Source of the DNA: Pedobacter antarcticus
Lineage (GTDB): Bacteria > Bacteroidota > Bacteroidia > Sphingobacteriales > Sphingobacteriaceae
Assembly (NCBI RefSeq): GCF_900112985.1
Contig: NZ_FONS01000001.1
Coordinates: forward strand, 989,730-1,053,729
Direction of reading: 5' to 3'
DNA: 64,000 nucleotides
This document shows positions 53,164 to 63,150 of the stretch, piece after piece. Position 1 is the first letter of the stretch. Every line of letters starts with the position of its first letter. The position numbers and the translations under genes are program-made. The notes beneath the pieces are model-generated. The model made no database searches, was not told the origin of the DNA, and saw only the letters and a list, made by a program, of their open reading frames with translations.

Positions 53164-54750
53164 ATGAGAATGGCCGCCGAAAGAAATAAATTTATTAAGA
53201 TCATTATCATCATTACCACAATTACTGCGGCGATTATGGAACTGATCGATATGTCCATTATCAACGTCGCATTAAATAATATTAGCGGCACTTTAGGCGC
53301 GACGCTGGAAGATGCATCCTGGGTTGTAACGTCCTATGCTATCGCCAATGTCATCATTATCCCGCTGACCGGTTTTTTGAGTCGATATTTTGGGAGAAAA
53401 AACTATTACCTGACTTCTATTATCATTTTCACTATCGCTTCTTATATGTGTGGAGCCTCAACCTCGTTATGGATGCTTGTTTTCTGGCGTTTTGTCCAGG
53501 GTATAGGCGGCGGAGCATTGCTTTCGGTATCGCAGGGTATTTTATTCGACCAGTTTAAACCTGAAGAAAAAGGTATTGCCGGTGGTATTTTTGGAATGGG
53601 GATCGTAATCGGTCCAACCATCGGACCGATATTAGGTGGGTATATTATAGACAACTATCATTGGGCACTGATCTTTGATATTAATATTCCAATCGGAATT
53701 GTTGCAGCGCTGTTGACCTGGAAATTTATAGACCGGAAAGAGGATGAGTATAACATCGACAGGAATGCTATCTCAATAGATTACATGGGTATTCTATCTC
53801 TGGCTATTGGAATAGGCGCCCTGCAATATATTCTGGAAAAAGGACAATCCGAAGATTGGTTCCAAACCGAACACATTAGATACCTGACCGCACTGGCAGT
53901 AGTGAGTCTTGCATTTTTTATCTGGTGGGAATTACATACCAAAACGCCGGCCATTAACCTAAGAGTACTTAAAAACCGAAATCTCGTTGGGAGTAATGTA
54001 CTAACTTTCGTATGCGGGTTTGGCTTGTTTGGTTCGGTCTACCTGTTTCCTGTTATGGTACAGCGGGTAATGGGTTATACCCCTACCGAATCCGGGCTGG
54101 CGATGGTTCCGGGGGCGCTGGTTACTATTTTCGCCATGCCTTTTATCGGAACGGCCCTGGGAAAAGGTGTTAAACCTATTTATTTCGTCATCCTTGGATT
54201 TACCCTTTTTATACTCCACGGCTATACCAGCTCAATGGCCTCCCCCGATGCCAGTAAAGGATGGTTCGCCATGACACAAATATTTAGAGGCGTTGGTACA
54301 GGTTGCCTGACCGTCCCTTTACTCAGTCAGGCCGTGGTAGGCCTAAAAGTGCAGGACATGGCTTATGGAATCTCGCTGAATAATATGTTCCGTCAGCTGG
54401 GAGGTGCATTTGGCATCGCAATTATGAACACATATGCAACCAATCGATTCGCAACACACCGGTCGGATCTGGTTTCCAATCTACAGGAAAACAACCCATT
54501 ACTAACCGAGCGAATTGAAGGAATCAGCCAAGGATTAATAGCAAAAGGTATTAACCCGATGGCTGCACGACAGGCTGCCCATGGAGTTCTGGATCACACC
54601 CTATCCAATCAGGCACAAATGCAGGCTTATCTGGATGGATTCCTGCTGATCTCCATATTTTTTGTATGCACAATCCCTTTTATGCTGCTTCTGAAAAATC
54701 AGACCATGGATGCTGAGACCAGGGCAAAAATTGCTGCAGAAGCACATTAA
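53164..54750 (+). CDS. DHA2-family (EmrB-type) multidrug MFS transporter
   Basis: The 528-residue inner-membrane protein has 14 predicted helices. The MFS motif region is SRYFGRKNYYL (about 67-77), and motif C of drug antiporters is GGIFGMGIVIGPTIGPILGG (about 139-158). An acidic residue in the first helix (ELIDMSIINVALNNI) is typical of EmrB. It exports hydrophobic compounds by proton exchange with the adjacent adaptor and channel. Confidence 0.94.
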   Translation: MRMAAERNKFIKIIIIITTITAAIMELIDMSIINVALNNISGTLGATLEDASWVVTSYAIANVIIIPLTGFLSRYFGRKNYYLTSIIIFTIASYMCGASTSLWMLVFWRFVQGIGGGALLSVSQGILFDQFKPEEKGIAGGIFGMGIVIGPTIGPILGGYIIDNYHWALIFDINIPIGIVAALLTWKFIDRKEDEYNIDRNAISIDYMGILSLAIGIGALQYILEKGQSEDWFQTEHIRYLTALAVVSLAFFIWWELHTKTPAINLRVLKNRNLVGSNVLTFVCGFGLFGSVYLFPVMVQRVMGYTPTESGLAMVPGALVTIFAMPFIGTALGKGVKPIYFVILGFTLFILHGYTSSMASPDASKGWFAMTQIFRGVGTGCLTVPLLSQAVVGLKVQDMAYGISLNNMFRQLGGAFGIAIMNTYATNRFATHRSDLVSNLQENNPLLTERIEGISQGLIAKGINPMAARQAAHGVLDHTLSNQAQMQAYLDGFLLISIFFVCTIPFMLLLKNQTMDAETRAKIAAEAH

Positions 54751-54765
54751 TCAAATATCAATCAC

Positions 54766-56055
54766 ATGAAACGTCTATTTTTACTATTATTTATATGCTC
54801 CCCATCCCTTTACGCACAACAAAAAACGGGTGAGCTTTCTGAATTAATCAATGAGTCTTTTTCTTACTTCCCTCAATTCCGGGAAATGGAACAAGGGATT
54901 GATATTGAGCAGCAGAAAATCGGGCTGGCAAAAGCCTCCGGACTACCGGTCTTAGGGGTAAATGGCAGCTATAATTATATTAACCCTGTCTCTGAGATCT
55001 CCATCCCCGGCGGACAGTCACCCAATTTTCAGATTATGCCTAAAAACAACTACAAAGCGGCAGTAAATGGAAGTTACACACTGCTGGATTTTGGTGTAGT
55101 GAAAGCAAAGGTTGACCGGGCCAAAGCGGCTCTCCAGTCAGCGAAAAACGACCTGGATTACAATAAGAATCAGATGGCGGCACAAGTTGCTAACATTTAT
55201 TATCAGATCGCTTATCTTAAATCGGCGATTGAAATTCAAAATAGTGTAATTTCTTTTCTAGAGACCAACCGTAAGGATACTGAAATCAAATATAAAAACG
55301 GAGATGCTTTAAAGTATGATGTTTTGTCGATACAATCCAGCATTGATCAGGAAAATAACCGGAAAATTGATCTTCAGAATACCTTAAACAAGCAATACAT
55401 CTTAATGGAATATGCAACTGGAAAAAAGGTTGAAGTAAATGTCCGCGGTTTTCTGCTTCCTGGTGTAGAAATCACAGCCGATGCAGCCCGTGCTCTGGAA
55501 AACGCAAGGCAATACAATCCGGAATATAAATTACTGAATTCTAAAATTAAAGAAGCGGAAATGGAAGTTGCCATCAGCAAAACCGGGGGTAAACCATCCC
55601 TGACTTTAAATGCGGGAACTGGTTATTCAAATGGTTACGCACCAGATATTGACCAATTTAGATATAATTATACTGCAGGTGCTACGCTGTCGATACCTAT
55701 TTACCGGGGTGGTCAGATAAAAAAACAGAGCCGTATTTCACAAAGTCAGTTAGAACATGCCAAGATGGGGGTGCAGACTTTAAACAATTCTTTCGATAAA
55801 AACATACGACAAACACTTACAGACATTGCAAGTAACCGCTCAAGCCTGGTGAATGCCTTAGGCCAGATAGATCAGGCAAAGGAAGCTCAAAAACTTGCAC
55901 AAAGCCGTTATAAAAACGGCATTGGTACCAATCTGGAGTTAATTAACGCCAGCACAAATGTACAAAGGGCTGAGTTGACCAGGTTACAATATGAATATCA
56001 GCTCTGCACCGCTCAGATTGAAATGGCCAGATTAACTGGTATTACCTATTGGTAA
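54766..56055 (+). CDS. TolC-family outer membrane efflux channel
   Basis: The 429-residue protein has a signal peptide (to about residue 18) and two OEP repeats of long alpha-helices plus short beta-strands (LNGSYNYINP..., TLNAGTGYSNG). It is the third gene of the efflux operon and supplies the outer-membrane exit duct. A hairpin follows. Confidence 0.93.
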   Translation: MKRLFLLLFICSPSLYAQQKTGELSELINESFSYFPQFREMEQGIDIEQQKIGLAKASGLPVLGVNGSYNYINPVSEISIPGGQSPNFQIMPKNNYKAAVNGSYTLLDFGVVKAKVDRAKAALQSAKNDLDYNKNQMAAQVANIYYQIAYLKSAIEIQNSVISFLETNRKDTEIKYKNGDALKYDVLSIQSSIDQENNRKIDLQNTLNKQYILMEYATGKKVEVNVRGFLLPGVEITADAARALENARQYNPEYKLLNSKIKEAEMEVAISKTGGKPSLTLNAGTGYSNGYAPDIDQFRYNYTAGATLSIPIYRGGQIKKQSRISQSQLEHAKMGVQTLNNSFDKNIRQTLTDIASNRSSLVNALGQIDQAKEAQKLAQSRYKNGIGTNLELINASTNVQRAELTRLQYEYQLCTAQIEMARLTGITYW

Positions 56056-56074
56056 TAAAACAAAAAAGGTGAAA

Positions 56075-56103
56075 AAGTTCTGCGGGTCGTCACCGCAGAA
56101 CTT
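56075..56103 (+). terminator. Hairpin after the efflux operon
   Basis: AAGTTCTGCGG (56075-56085), 7-base loop, CCGCAGAACTT (56093-56103), perfect 11-bp stem. No T tract follows. Confidence 0.65.
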
Positions 56104-56208
56104 CAATGCAAAGATGTGTTTAGCCCGGTCAGAGATATCTGATTTGAAGGTCGTCAGGTGGAATGGTGAAATTTTCCGCGATATTCGCAGATACCTAACC
56201 TAAATTGA

Positions 56209-57312
56209 ATGGCCAGCCTATTAAAAGACCTCTATTCCCCTGTTTTCTATCAGCGTATCGCAAATGTATTCGAGCAGACCATCCCTGAATTCGACTCAGA
56301 TCTTTTTATCAAAATGATCTATAGCCCCGATTTCGAGGTTAAGGAACTGAAAGAAAGAATGCGCCATACTACGGTAACCTTACATCACTTTCTGCCCGCA
56401 GCTTATCCAGAGGCCACACCGATGATCAAGGAAGCAATTGAGCTATTCAGGAAAAATGGTATTCAGGAGGACGGATTACCTTTTATTTTCCTTGCTGATT
56501 ATATAGAAGTTTACGGAAAAGAAGATTATGAAACCTCAGTTGATGCACTAGAATTTATTACTCAATTTGTAAGTTGTGAATTTGCGGTACGGCCATTCTT
56601 ACTAATTTATGGTAAAAAAATGATCAGTCAGATGCTGGTCTGGTCAACCCATAAAAACTACAAGGTCAGACGCCTGGCAAGTGAGGGCAGCAGACCCCGA
56701 CTGCCCTGGGCAATGGCCGTTCCAATACTAAAAAAAGAACCCGCATTAATTCTCCCTATTCTTGAAAATCTAAAATCGGATCCCGCTGAATGGGTCAGAC
56801 GGAGTGTAGCGAATAGTCTTAATGATATTGCAAAAGATCATCCGGGAGAGGTACTGAAAATCGCTGCGCGCTGGACCAGATTAAGTAAAGAAACAGATGC
56901 TATCATCAAACATGGCAGCAGAACTCTACTGAAACAAGGACATCCTGAAATATTAATCCATTATGGTCTGACTGCAAAGGACATGGAATTCAACTCCTTT
57001 AAAATCATTAATCCTGAAGTCAGGATAGGTGAAAGTCTGGAATTTACGTTTTCAATAAGCAACAGGCACAAGGCGAGCCAGACAGTCCGGTTGGAATATG
57101 CTATCTATTACAAGCTAAAAAATGGACAGCTCTCCAGAAAGGTATACAAGATCAGTGAAAAGAATTACCTCTCTAATCAAACTGCCCAGATTAGGAGAAA
57201 ACAGAAATTCATTCTGATTACTACCAGAAATTTCAATGCAGGTACGCATCATATAGCGGTTATAATTAATGGCCAGGAGCAAATCAAAGTTGCCTTTGAA
57301 TTAGCTGAATAG
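56209..57312 (+). CDS. alkC: AlkC-type DNA glycosylase (HEAT repeats plus Ig-like domain)
   Basis: The 367-residue protein has HEAT-like repeats (about 1-260), including VRRLASEGSRPRLPWA (about 154-169) and DPAEWVRRSVANSLNDIAKDHP, followed by a C-terminal beta-sandwich (about 265-367). That Ig-like domain separates AlkC from AlkD. AlkC enzymes remove 3-methylcytosine and 3-methyladenine from DNA. The protein has no membrane or export signal. It ends 6 bases from the convergent MocR gene. Confidence 0.85.
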   Translation: MASLLKDLYSPVFYQRIANVFEQTIPEFDSDLFIKMIYSPDFEVKELKERMRHTTVTLHHFLPAAYPEATPMIKEAIELFRKNGIQEDGLPFIFLADYIEVYGKEDYETSVDALEFITQFVSCEFAVRPFLLIYGKKMISQMLVWSTHKNYKVRRLASEGSRPRLPWAMAVPILKKEPALILPILENLKSDPAEWVRRSVANSLNDIAKDHPGEVLKIAARWTRLSKETDAIIKHGSRTLLKQGHPEILIHYGLTAKDMEFNSFKIINPEVRIGESLEFTFSISNRHKASQTVRLEYAIYYKLKNGQLSRKVYKISEKNYLSNQTAQIRRKQKFILITTRNFNAGTHHIAVIINGQEQIKVAFELAE

Positions 57313-57318
57313 AGAGGG

Positions 57319-58779
57319 CTAAAGATTTCTTCTCAAAACCTCCAGCGCCTGCTGTATTTCAGATTCGTTGAGAGAAGCAAATCCCATTCTCAACGCATTT
57401 GGACTGAACACTTCATTTTTGTAAAATGATCCGTCTAGAATATGTAATCCCTGTTTTGATGCATTTTCGGACAGCTGTGCTAAATTAACTTTGTCATCAA
57501 ATACCGCCCAAACCGCGAGCCCTCCTTCGGGAACCTTGAATGCGATAACATCGCTGAAATTTGATTGCAGGATTTCACAAAATAAATTTCTGCGCTTTTC
57601 GTAAATCTTCAATGATTTACGAAAATGCCGCTCCATTTCCCCATTTTCAAATAAAGAAGCAAAGGCCTCTTCAAGCAGAGAGTCTCCTTGTCTGTCGATC
57701 AGCTGCCTCAACGATGAAGCCGCCTCGACAAAGGCAGACGGCCCGATCATAAATCCTATCCGCAAAGCCGGAGCAAAGGTTTTTGTAATAGAGCCGATAT
57801 AAATAACATTATGATTATGATCAATACTTGCCAGCGGGACGTACGGCTTGTTATTATAGTGAAAGTCAAAATCGTAGTCGTCCTCAATAATCGCAAAACG
57901 ATATTCTCTGGCAAGCTTGAGTAACTTTAACCGCCTTTCCATACTCATGGTTACAGTTGTCGGAAAATGATGATGCGGAATAATATATACAGCTTTAATT
58001 TTCTTATGCTCCAGCATCTGCTCTAGGTGATCAACATCCATTCCCCTGTCATCTATAGGAATTCTTAGGAGATTAGCACCTGAGTATTTAAAAATTTCGT
58101 CTGCTGAGGCATAATTTGAAACACCCACGGCGATATTATCTGATGATTGAAGTAAAAGTTGTGCTGACAAATAAATTCCCATCTGACTGCCTTTTGTGAT
58201 CAGTATATTTTCCGGACTAACTACCAAACCTCTGGTGTTACCAAGATAAAAGGCCAGGGCCGTCCGAAGATGTTCAGAACCTTTAGAGTCGCCGTATTTT
58301 AAAAAGTTTTTCCCGTAAAATCTTTTCGATATACTCCTGTATTCACGCATTAACTGATCTACCGGAGTCAAACGTACATCTGGAAAACCATCGTCGATGG
58401 TCAGTATCAATTTTTGATAACTTTCGCTTCTGTGTGTATTTTGAAAATGATTAGTCCACAGGAATGATTCTTTCGGTTCAGAATCCCCTGTAACAGGAAT
58501 GGATTCGATTTCAGGAAGAACAGGTAGGCTGGAAAACACAAAGATACCTTTACGTTCAACGGATTCTGCCCAGCCCTGACTAATTAACTCTTCATAGGCC
58601 AATTTAACTGTCTTCCTGTTTACACTAATTAAGTCCGCGAGTACACGGGAACTTGGGAGTATGCCTGTTGGTTGCAGCGTACCATTCGTAATCAGTGTTA
58701 TAAAATTATTACATATTTGAATATGAAGCGCTATGGCAGAATTCCGTTTGAGCTGTATTAATGATTTATATGGTAACAT
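57319..58779 (-). CDS. MocR-family regulator (GntR HTH plus aminotransferase domain)
   Basis: The 486-residue protein has an N-terminal GntR winged helix (about 10-75: GILPSSRVLADLISVNRKTVKLAYEELISQGW) and a fold-type I aminotransferase domain (about 115-485) with PLP Lys in GSITKTFAPALRIGFM. Such proteins are PLP-dependent regulators, for example PdxR or GabR; the regulon here is unknown. The ATG at 58779 is used because the earlier in-frame start at 58803 is GTG. Confidence 0.92.
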   Translation of the reverse strand: MLPYKSLIQLKRNSAIALHIQICNNFITLITNGTLQPTGILPSSRVLADLISVNRKTVKLAYEELISQGWAESVERKGIFVFSSLPVLPEIESIPVTGDSEPKESFLWTNHFQNTHRSESYQKLILTIDDGFPDVRLTPVDQLMREYRSISKRFYGKNFLKYGDSKGSEHLRTALAFYLGNTRGLVVSPENILITKGSQMGIYLSAQLLLQSSDNIAVGVSNYASADEIFKYSGANLLRIPIDDRGMDVDHLEQMLEHKKIKAVYIIPHHHFPTTVTMSMERRLKLLKLAREYRFAIIEDDYDFDFHYNNKPYVPLASIDHNHNVIYIGSITKTFAPALRIGFMIGPSAFVEAASSLRQLIDRQGDSLLEEAFASLFENGEMERHFRKSLKIYEKRRNLFCEILQSNFSDVIAFKVPEGGLAVWAVFDDKVNLAQLSENASKQGLHILDGSFYKNEVFSPNALRMGFASLNESEIQQALEVLRRNL

Positions 58780-58846
58780 ACTAACTATACTTTTCTCATT
58801 CACAATATAACTTATATAACAAGGTTCTCATTGCAAAATCAGAAAC

Positions 58847-58877
58847 AAAAAAAGCCGTCTCAATTCTGAAACAGCTT
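58847..58877 (-). terminator. Intrinsic terminator of the AhpD-like gene
   Basis: On the minus strand AAGCTGTTTC, loop AGAATT, GAGACGGCTT then T6; two G-T pairs in a 10-bp stem. It ends the 58905-59357 transcript, so the MocR gene has its own promoter. Confidence 0.75.
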
Positions 58878-58904
58878 CCCTCCCAATATCAATAGAATAC
58901 ATTC

Positions 58905-59357
58905 CTACTTCGGCATTAGCTGTGTAGCTATTCCGATCCTATTCCAGGCATTTATAGTGATTATGGCCAGGATAACCTGAGCCAAATAACTTTCTCCCAA
59001 TAGGTCCAGGACATTCTGGTAAGTTTTGTCTTTAACATGATTACTTATCAAAGTAACTTCCTCTGTTAAAGCTAGAATTGCACGTTCTTCGTCAGTAAAA
59101 AAGGGGGTATCACGCCAGGCATTTAGGCTATAAATACGTTGTTCCGTTTCTCCTGAATTACGTGCATCCCTGGTATGCATATCAATACAAAAAGCACATC
59201 CATTCACCTGCGACGCTCTGATTTTTATTAAATCTTTATGAATTCTGGTTAAGGGGGTACTTTCAATAAATTTTTCCAGATTCAGAATTTCTTTGTAACC
59301 AGCTTGTTCTACCTGGTCAATTTTAATACGTGTTTCCATTTTAAATGAATCTTCCAT
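58905..59357 (-). CDS. Carboxymuconolactone decarboxylase/AhpD-like protein
   Basis: The 150-residue helical protein has the AhpD-type redox motif Cys-x-x-Cys-x-x-x-His in NGCAFCIDMHTRDAR (about 52-66), with the proton-relay pattern of alkylhydroperoxidases. It probably works as a peroxidase or disulfide reductase. TAGTTTTG on the minus strand (59387-59380) is a perfect -7 element 23 bases before the ATG; an alternative ATG is at 59339. Confidence 0.9.
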   Translation of the reverse strand: MEDSFKMETRIKIDQVEQAGYKEILNLEKFIESTPLTRIHKDLIKIRASQVNGCAFCIDMHTRDARNSGETEQRIYSLNAWRDTPFFTDEERAILALTEEVTLISNHVKDKTYQNVLDLLGESYLAQVILAIITINAWNRIGIATQLMPK

Positions 59358-59471
59358 AAATATGTTTTTTTTTGCGATACAAAACTACCTGTATTCTAAC
59401 TGCCTTTACTACCCCAGTTTAACCATACTCCATGGTCCAGACCTCCCAGTATTCTCCTCAAAGATTTATTT

Positions 59472-59525
59472 GTCTATTTTTTTAGACTAAATTCACAAAT
59501 AATTTGTTTGTCTAAATTTATAGAC
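59472..59525. promoter_or_regulatory. Two GTCTA-N6-TAGAC operators before the GLPGLI operon
   Basis: GTCTA-TTTTTT-TAGAC (59472-59487) and GTCTA-AATTTA-TAGAC (59510-59525), identical half-sites and spacing, 38 bases centre to centre. A variant precedes the blaI-like gene at 63122, pointing to BlaI-family control of both units. Confidence 0.7.
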
Positions 59526-59566
59526 TTAAGATTGCATAAAGATTTCTAACCTTAAAATCAATCTTT

Positions 59567-60460
59567 ATGATCAAATCCAGTATTATCGCAGTTTTAAGCT
59601 GCTTCGTATTCATCTCAGCTTCCGCACAGCAAAACGTAAAAACTACACAAGACCAAAGTCAGGCAGAGGAAAACACGAAACATAAAGCCCCGTTTGGGGA
59701 ATCCAAGATCAAATGTTATTACGAATTTACCCGGTCTTCTACAACCTCCTCTTCCCGCCGCGATACGCTGGTTTTGGAAACCGGAGCGGAAAAGTCCAGG
59801 TTTTATGATCCCTCCAGACAGTACAGAGATTCCATGGTCCGTGCAAGTATGAATATTCCTAATCCGGAAACTATAAAATCCATCTCAGTCTTTAAAAGCG
59901 AAAATGGAAAGGATCTATCCACTATGCAGGGTACAGTGAGTTCCAGGACAGATGAAGGCGAAAGTTATCAGATATTCAAAGACCTGAATACCGGTAAAAT
60001 TAAAGTTGTAGACTATACTGCTGTTAATGGTAAATCTTTCGAATATGAAGACCAGGCAGGCCCGATGGACTGGAAAATACAGCAAGTACCAGATACTATC
60101 ATCAATTCGTATAGCTGTAAACAAGCCAGGTTAAACTTTCGCGGAAGGGAATATACCGCATGGTTTAGCCCTGAGGTTCCAATAAATGATGGACCGTGGA
60201 AATTTATGGGGTTGCCTGGCTTGATTGTCAAGGTGGAAGACAGTCACCAGCTATTCAGTTTCTCGCTGGTTGGTCTTGAACAAACTAAAATGCCACTTCC
60301 GATTCACATTCCTGCCGGCAGCATAAAATGTAGCAGAGCCGACTTCGAAAAAATGAAGATAAAGCAGGCACCCGGTATGCAGGTTAATTTCAGTTTCGGT
60401 AATCTGATCCTCGCAGAATTTCCAGGCGAGACTAACTATATCCCTATGGAGCTGAAATAA
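59567..60460 (+). CDS. GLPGLI family secreted protein
   Basis: The 297-residue protein has a signal peptide (to about AQQ, residue 22) and the diagnostic motif MGLPGLIVKVED (about 217-228) of the GLPGLI family (TIGR01200). Function is unknown. These genes are regularly followed by a TonB-like outer membrane protein, as here with a one-base overlap. Confidence 0.93.
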   Translation: MIKSSIIAVLSCFVFISASAQQNVKTTQDQSQAEENTKHKAPFGESKIKCYYEFTRSSTTSSSRRDTLVLETGAEKSRFYDPSRQYRDSMVRASMNIPNPETIKSISVFKSENGKDLSTMQGTVSSRTDEGESYQIFKDLNTGKIKVVDYTAVNGKSFEYEDQAGPMDWKIQQVPDTIINSYSCKQARLNFRGREYTAWFSPEVPINDGPWKFMGLPGLIVKVEDSHQLFSFSLVGLEQTKMPLPIHIPAGSIKCSRADFEKMKIKQAPGMQVNFSFGNLILAEFPGETNYIPMELK

Positions 60461-63105
60461 TGAGGTATTTATATTTTTTTCTTCTCCTTTTTCAATGGCA
60501 GCAGACTAAAAGTCAAACTATATGGAGCGGTTCCATTATTGCTGCACCCGATATGAAGGGCGTTGCCGGAATCCAGATAACTGTTAGAACTAAAACTGCT
60601 GATTCTATTCTTACCTATTCACGTACTGAAACTTCGGGTGCATATCGGGTTCAGTTTACATCTGCTGCTGATACATTAGGAATTTTCATAAGTGGAATCG
60701 GTATGGAAAATAAGGTGATTTATCTGGCTAACCATAGTCAAAAGGTCAATATCACACTAAGCCCAAATGCCATCCAGTTAAAGGAGTTAAAAGTTAAACC
60801 TCCAAGAATAAGCCGGATAAAAGATACATTAAACTATTTGGTAGACGAATTTACGGATCAGAATGACCGCACAATTGGAGACGTACTCAAAAAAATGCCC
60901 GGTATTGAAGTGAAAGAAAACGGGAGTATCCTGTATAACAATAAGCCAATCAATAAATTCTATATCGAACAGAAAGACCTGTTACAAGGACGGTATGGAA
61001 TTGCAACAAATAATATTACTGCCGCAGATGTGGCTACGGTACAGGTAATGGAAAATCATCAGCCCGTAAAAGCACTTACAAATAGCGAATTTACCAATGA
61101 AGCTGCCATAAACATAAAATTAAAGGATGCTGCAAAAGGGGTCGTAGTGGCCAATGCCCAGTTAGGGATTGGTATAAAACCATTTTTATGGGACAATGAA
61201 TTATTTGGAATGTTTTTCAAATCAGGGAGGCAGATGATAAATACCTATAAGGGAAATAATACCGGTCAGGACCCAGGAGCTGAATTTAGACATTTATATA
61301 CTGGAAACCAGAATCAGCAGGATTTGAAACTGAGCATACAGGAACCTGGAGATCCTCCGGTTAATCAAAATAGATATCTGTTCAATCGAGCTCATGCAAT
61401 TTCGGTAAATAATCTATGGGCATTTGAAAATGATAAACAACTTAATCTGAATTTAAACTATCTGAAGGATGTACAACAGCGGAACAGCTTAGCAAACACC
61501 GGTTATTATCTGACACAGGAACAACTATTGGAAATTAGTGAAAAACTCAGCTCTACCAGGCGCATCAATCAGTTTGAAGGTGCATTAAAGTACAATATCA
61601 ACAGTAAAAAGTATTACCTGAATCAGGAACTTAGTTTTCTGGGAAACTGGGGAACTTCCAAGGGCATTGCAGTGCAACGTGATAGCGTTATTCAAGATCT
61701 GAGTCAACCAAATTATGTATTAGAAAACAGATTCGATCTCGTAAAACAATATGGTACGGGTTTATTTAAGTTGTCCTCAGTTACAAGACTTGAACGTTCG
61801 ACACAGGAACTAATTGTATCCCCGGTGAGTTTCCCGCTTCTGTCAGCTCATTCGGGTTCGGGTATATGGAATCAGGATTTAACTGATCAGCAATGGAGTA
61901 CGAAGAATAAAATGAGCTTCGGATGGAACCAAAATAAATTCAAACATAATTACACTGCCGGTATCGAATTGAAGGAACGCCTTATTTATTCAGATTTGCA
62001 GGAAAATAACCGGAGCTTCGTTTCGGGCGATTCTTTAAAAAACCAGTTGAAGTGGAACGCAGCTGAAGTATATTTCAATCCGGATTTCATCTTTCTGACT
62101 GGCAAGTTCAGGTTCAATTTCAGCGTCCCGGTAAAGATAGCCAGCCTGCAGATACGGGAAAAATACAATCATCTGGACCAGGTTAAAAACCGGCTCTTTA
62201 TTAACCCTTCAATTTATCTAAATTATGAGGTCAACCCTATGATGAATTTAAATCTCAATCTATATCGGAAAAGCACTCTGGGCGAAGCAGATCAGATTAT
62301 TCCCGGAATTATTATGCAAAATTATCGCATGCTGATGCGCAGTAGCAGCGAACTGCAAGAGATTGAATTGAAAGGAATTTCGGCAGGATGGAACTATAAC
62401 AACCCTGTAAAATCTCTTTTCATAAACATCAGTAATACTGCAAACTGGAAAATGAGTAACTTAATTTACAGTTATGCCTTTAACGGCGGGTTTCAGGTAC
62501 TGACCGCTTATATGCTGCCAAACCAAAGTTTCTCCAACCGGCTTTCCACGCGGATAAGCAAAGGCATAGATGCAATTAAAGGCACTTTTACAATGGAAGC
62601 GGGTTATAGTGCGGATAAGGGTGAACAAATAAGCCAGGAGGAATTCTATAAGTCCATTTACGAGACCATTAGCTTCAAACCCGCTTTTTCAACCCGTTTT
62701 CGACCCTGGATTAGTGTGGCAGGAAGTCTCTTATTTAGTAGCAGCAGCAATAAAGTTTATGGAATACCAGATATATTCAAACCAGTGCGCATGCAATTAC
62801 AATCCTCACGGCTGAATTTCTTTCCATCTAAAAAACTAACAATTTACGTTTCACATGAGAGATATTACGTTCAAAATATCTATACAGGAAGCAAAACAGT
62901 ACATTTCGCTAACACGGGAATGCAGTACCGGTTTAAATCTATTGACTTCAATATGGACTACACTAATTTATTTAATACAAAAGACTATGTAACGGCAAAC
63001 TATGATGCTATCGGTTACCGTATAGTTGGTTACCTATTAAGGCCGGCGCAGCTTATGCTAAAGGTCAAATTTAATCTGCGCGGCAAAACCCGCAACAATG
63101 AATAA
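60460..63105 (+). CDS. TonB-dependent receptor-like outer membrane protein, GLPGLI partner
   Basis: The 881-residue protein has a signal peptide, a carboxypeptidase-regulatory-like domain (about 22-105), a plug-like region (about 115-215: RTIGDVLKKMPGIEVKENGSILYNNKPI) and a large barrel. It starts at the last base of the GLPGLI gene. The pair probably forms an export or uptake unit under the operators at 59472-59525. Substrate unknown. Confidence 0.9.
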   Translation: MRYLYFFLLLFQWQQTKSQTIWSGSIIAAPDMKGVAGIQITVRTKTADSILTYSRTETSGAYRVQFTSAADTLGIFISGIGMENKVIYLANHSQKVNITLSPNAIQLKELKVKPPRISRIKDTLNYLVDEFTDQNDRTIGDVLKKMPGIEVKENGSILYNNKPINKFYIEQKDLLQGRYGIATNNITAADVATVQVMENHQPVKALTNSEFTNEAAINIKLKDAAKGVVVANAQLGIGIKPFLWDNELFGMFFKSGRQMINTYKGNNTGQDPGAEFRHLYTGNQNQQDLKLSIQEPGDPPVNQNRYLFNRAHAISVNNLWAFENDKQLNLNLNYLKDVQQRNSLANTGYYLTQEQLLEISEKLSSTRRINQFEGALKYNINSKKYYLNQELSFLGNWGTSKGIAVQRDSVIQDLSQPNYVLENRFDLVKQYGTGLFKLSSVTRLERSTQELIVSPVSFPLLSAHSGSGIWNQDLTDQQWSTKNKMSFGWNQNKFKHNYTAGIELKERLIYSDLQENNRSFVSGDSLKNQLKWNAAEVYFNPDFIFLTGKFRFNFSVPVKIASLQIREKYNHLDQVKNRLFINPSIYLNYEVNPMMNLNLNLYRKSTLGEADQIIPGIIMQNYRMLMRSSSELQEIELKGISAGWNYNNPVKSLFINISNTANWKMSNLIYSYAFNGGFQVLTAYMLPNQSFSNRLSTRISKGIDAIKGTFTMEAGYSADKGEQISQEEFYKSIYETISFKPAFSTRFRPWISVAGSLLFSSSSNKVYGIPDIFKPVRMQLQSSRLNFFPSKKLTIYVSHERYYVQNIYTGSKTVHFANTGMQYRFKSIDFNMDYTNLFNTKDYVTANYDAIGYRIVGYLLRPAQLMLKVKFNLRGKTRNNE

Positions 63106-63121
63106 TCAAAATCATTTGATC

Positions 63122-63137
63122 GTCTATAAAATTAGTC
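63122..63137. promoter_or_regulatory. GTCTA-N6-TAGTC operator variant before the blaI-like gene
   Basis: GTCTA-TAAAAT-TAGTC keeps the spacing of the sites at 59472 and 59510 with one mismatch, 13 bases before the ATG, suiting autoregulation. Confidence 0.6.
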
Positions 63138-63150
63138 CTAACTTTAAAGT

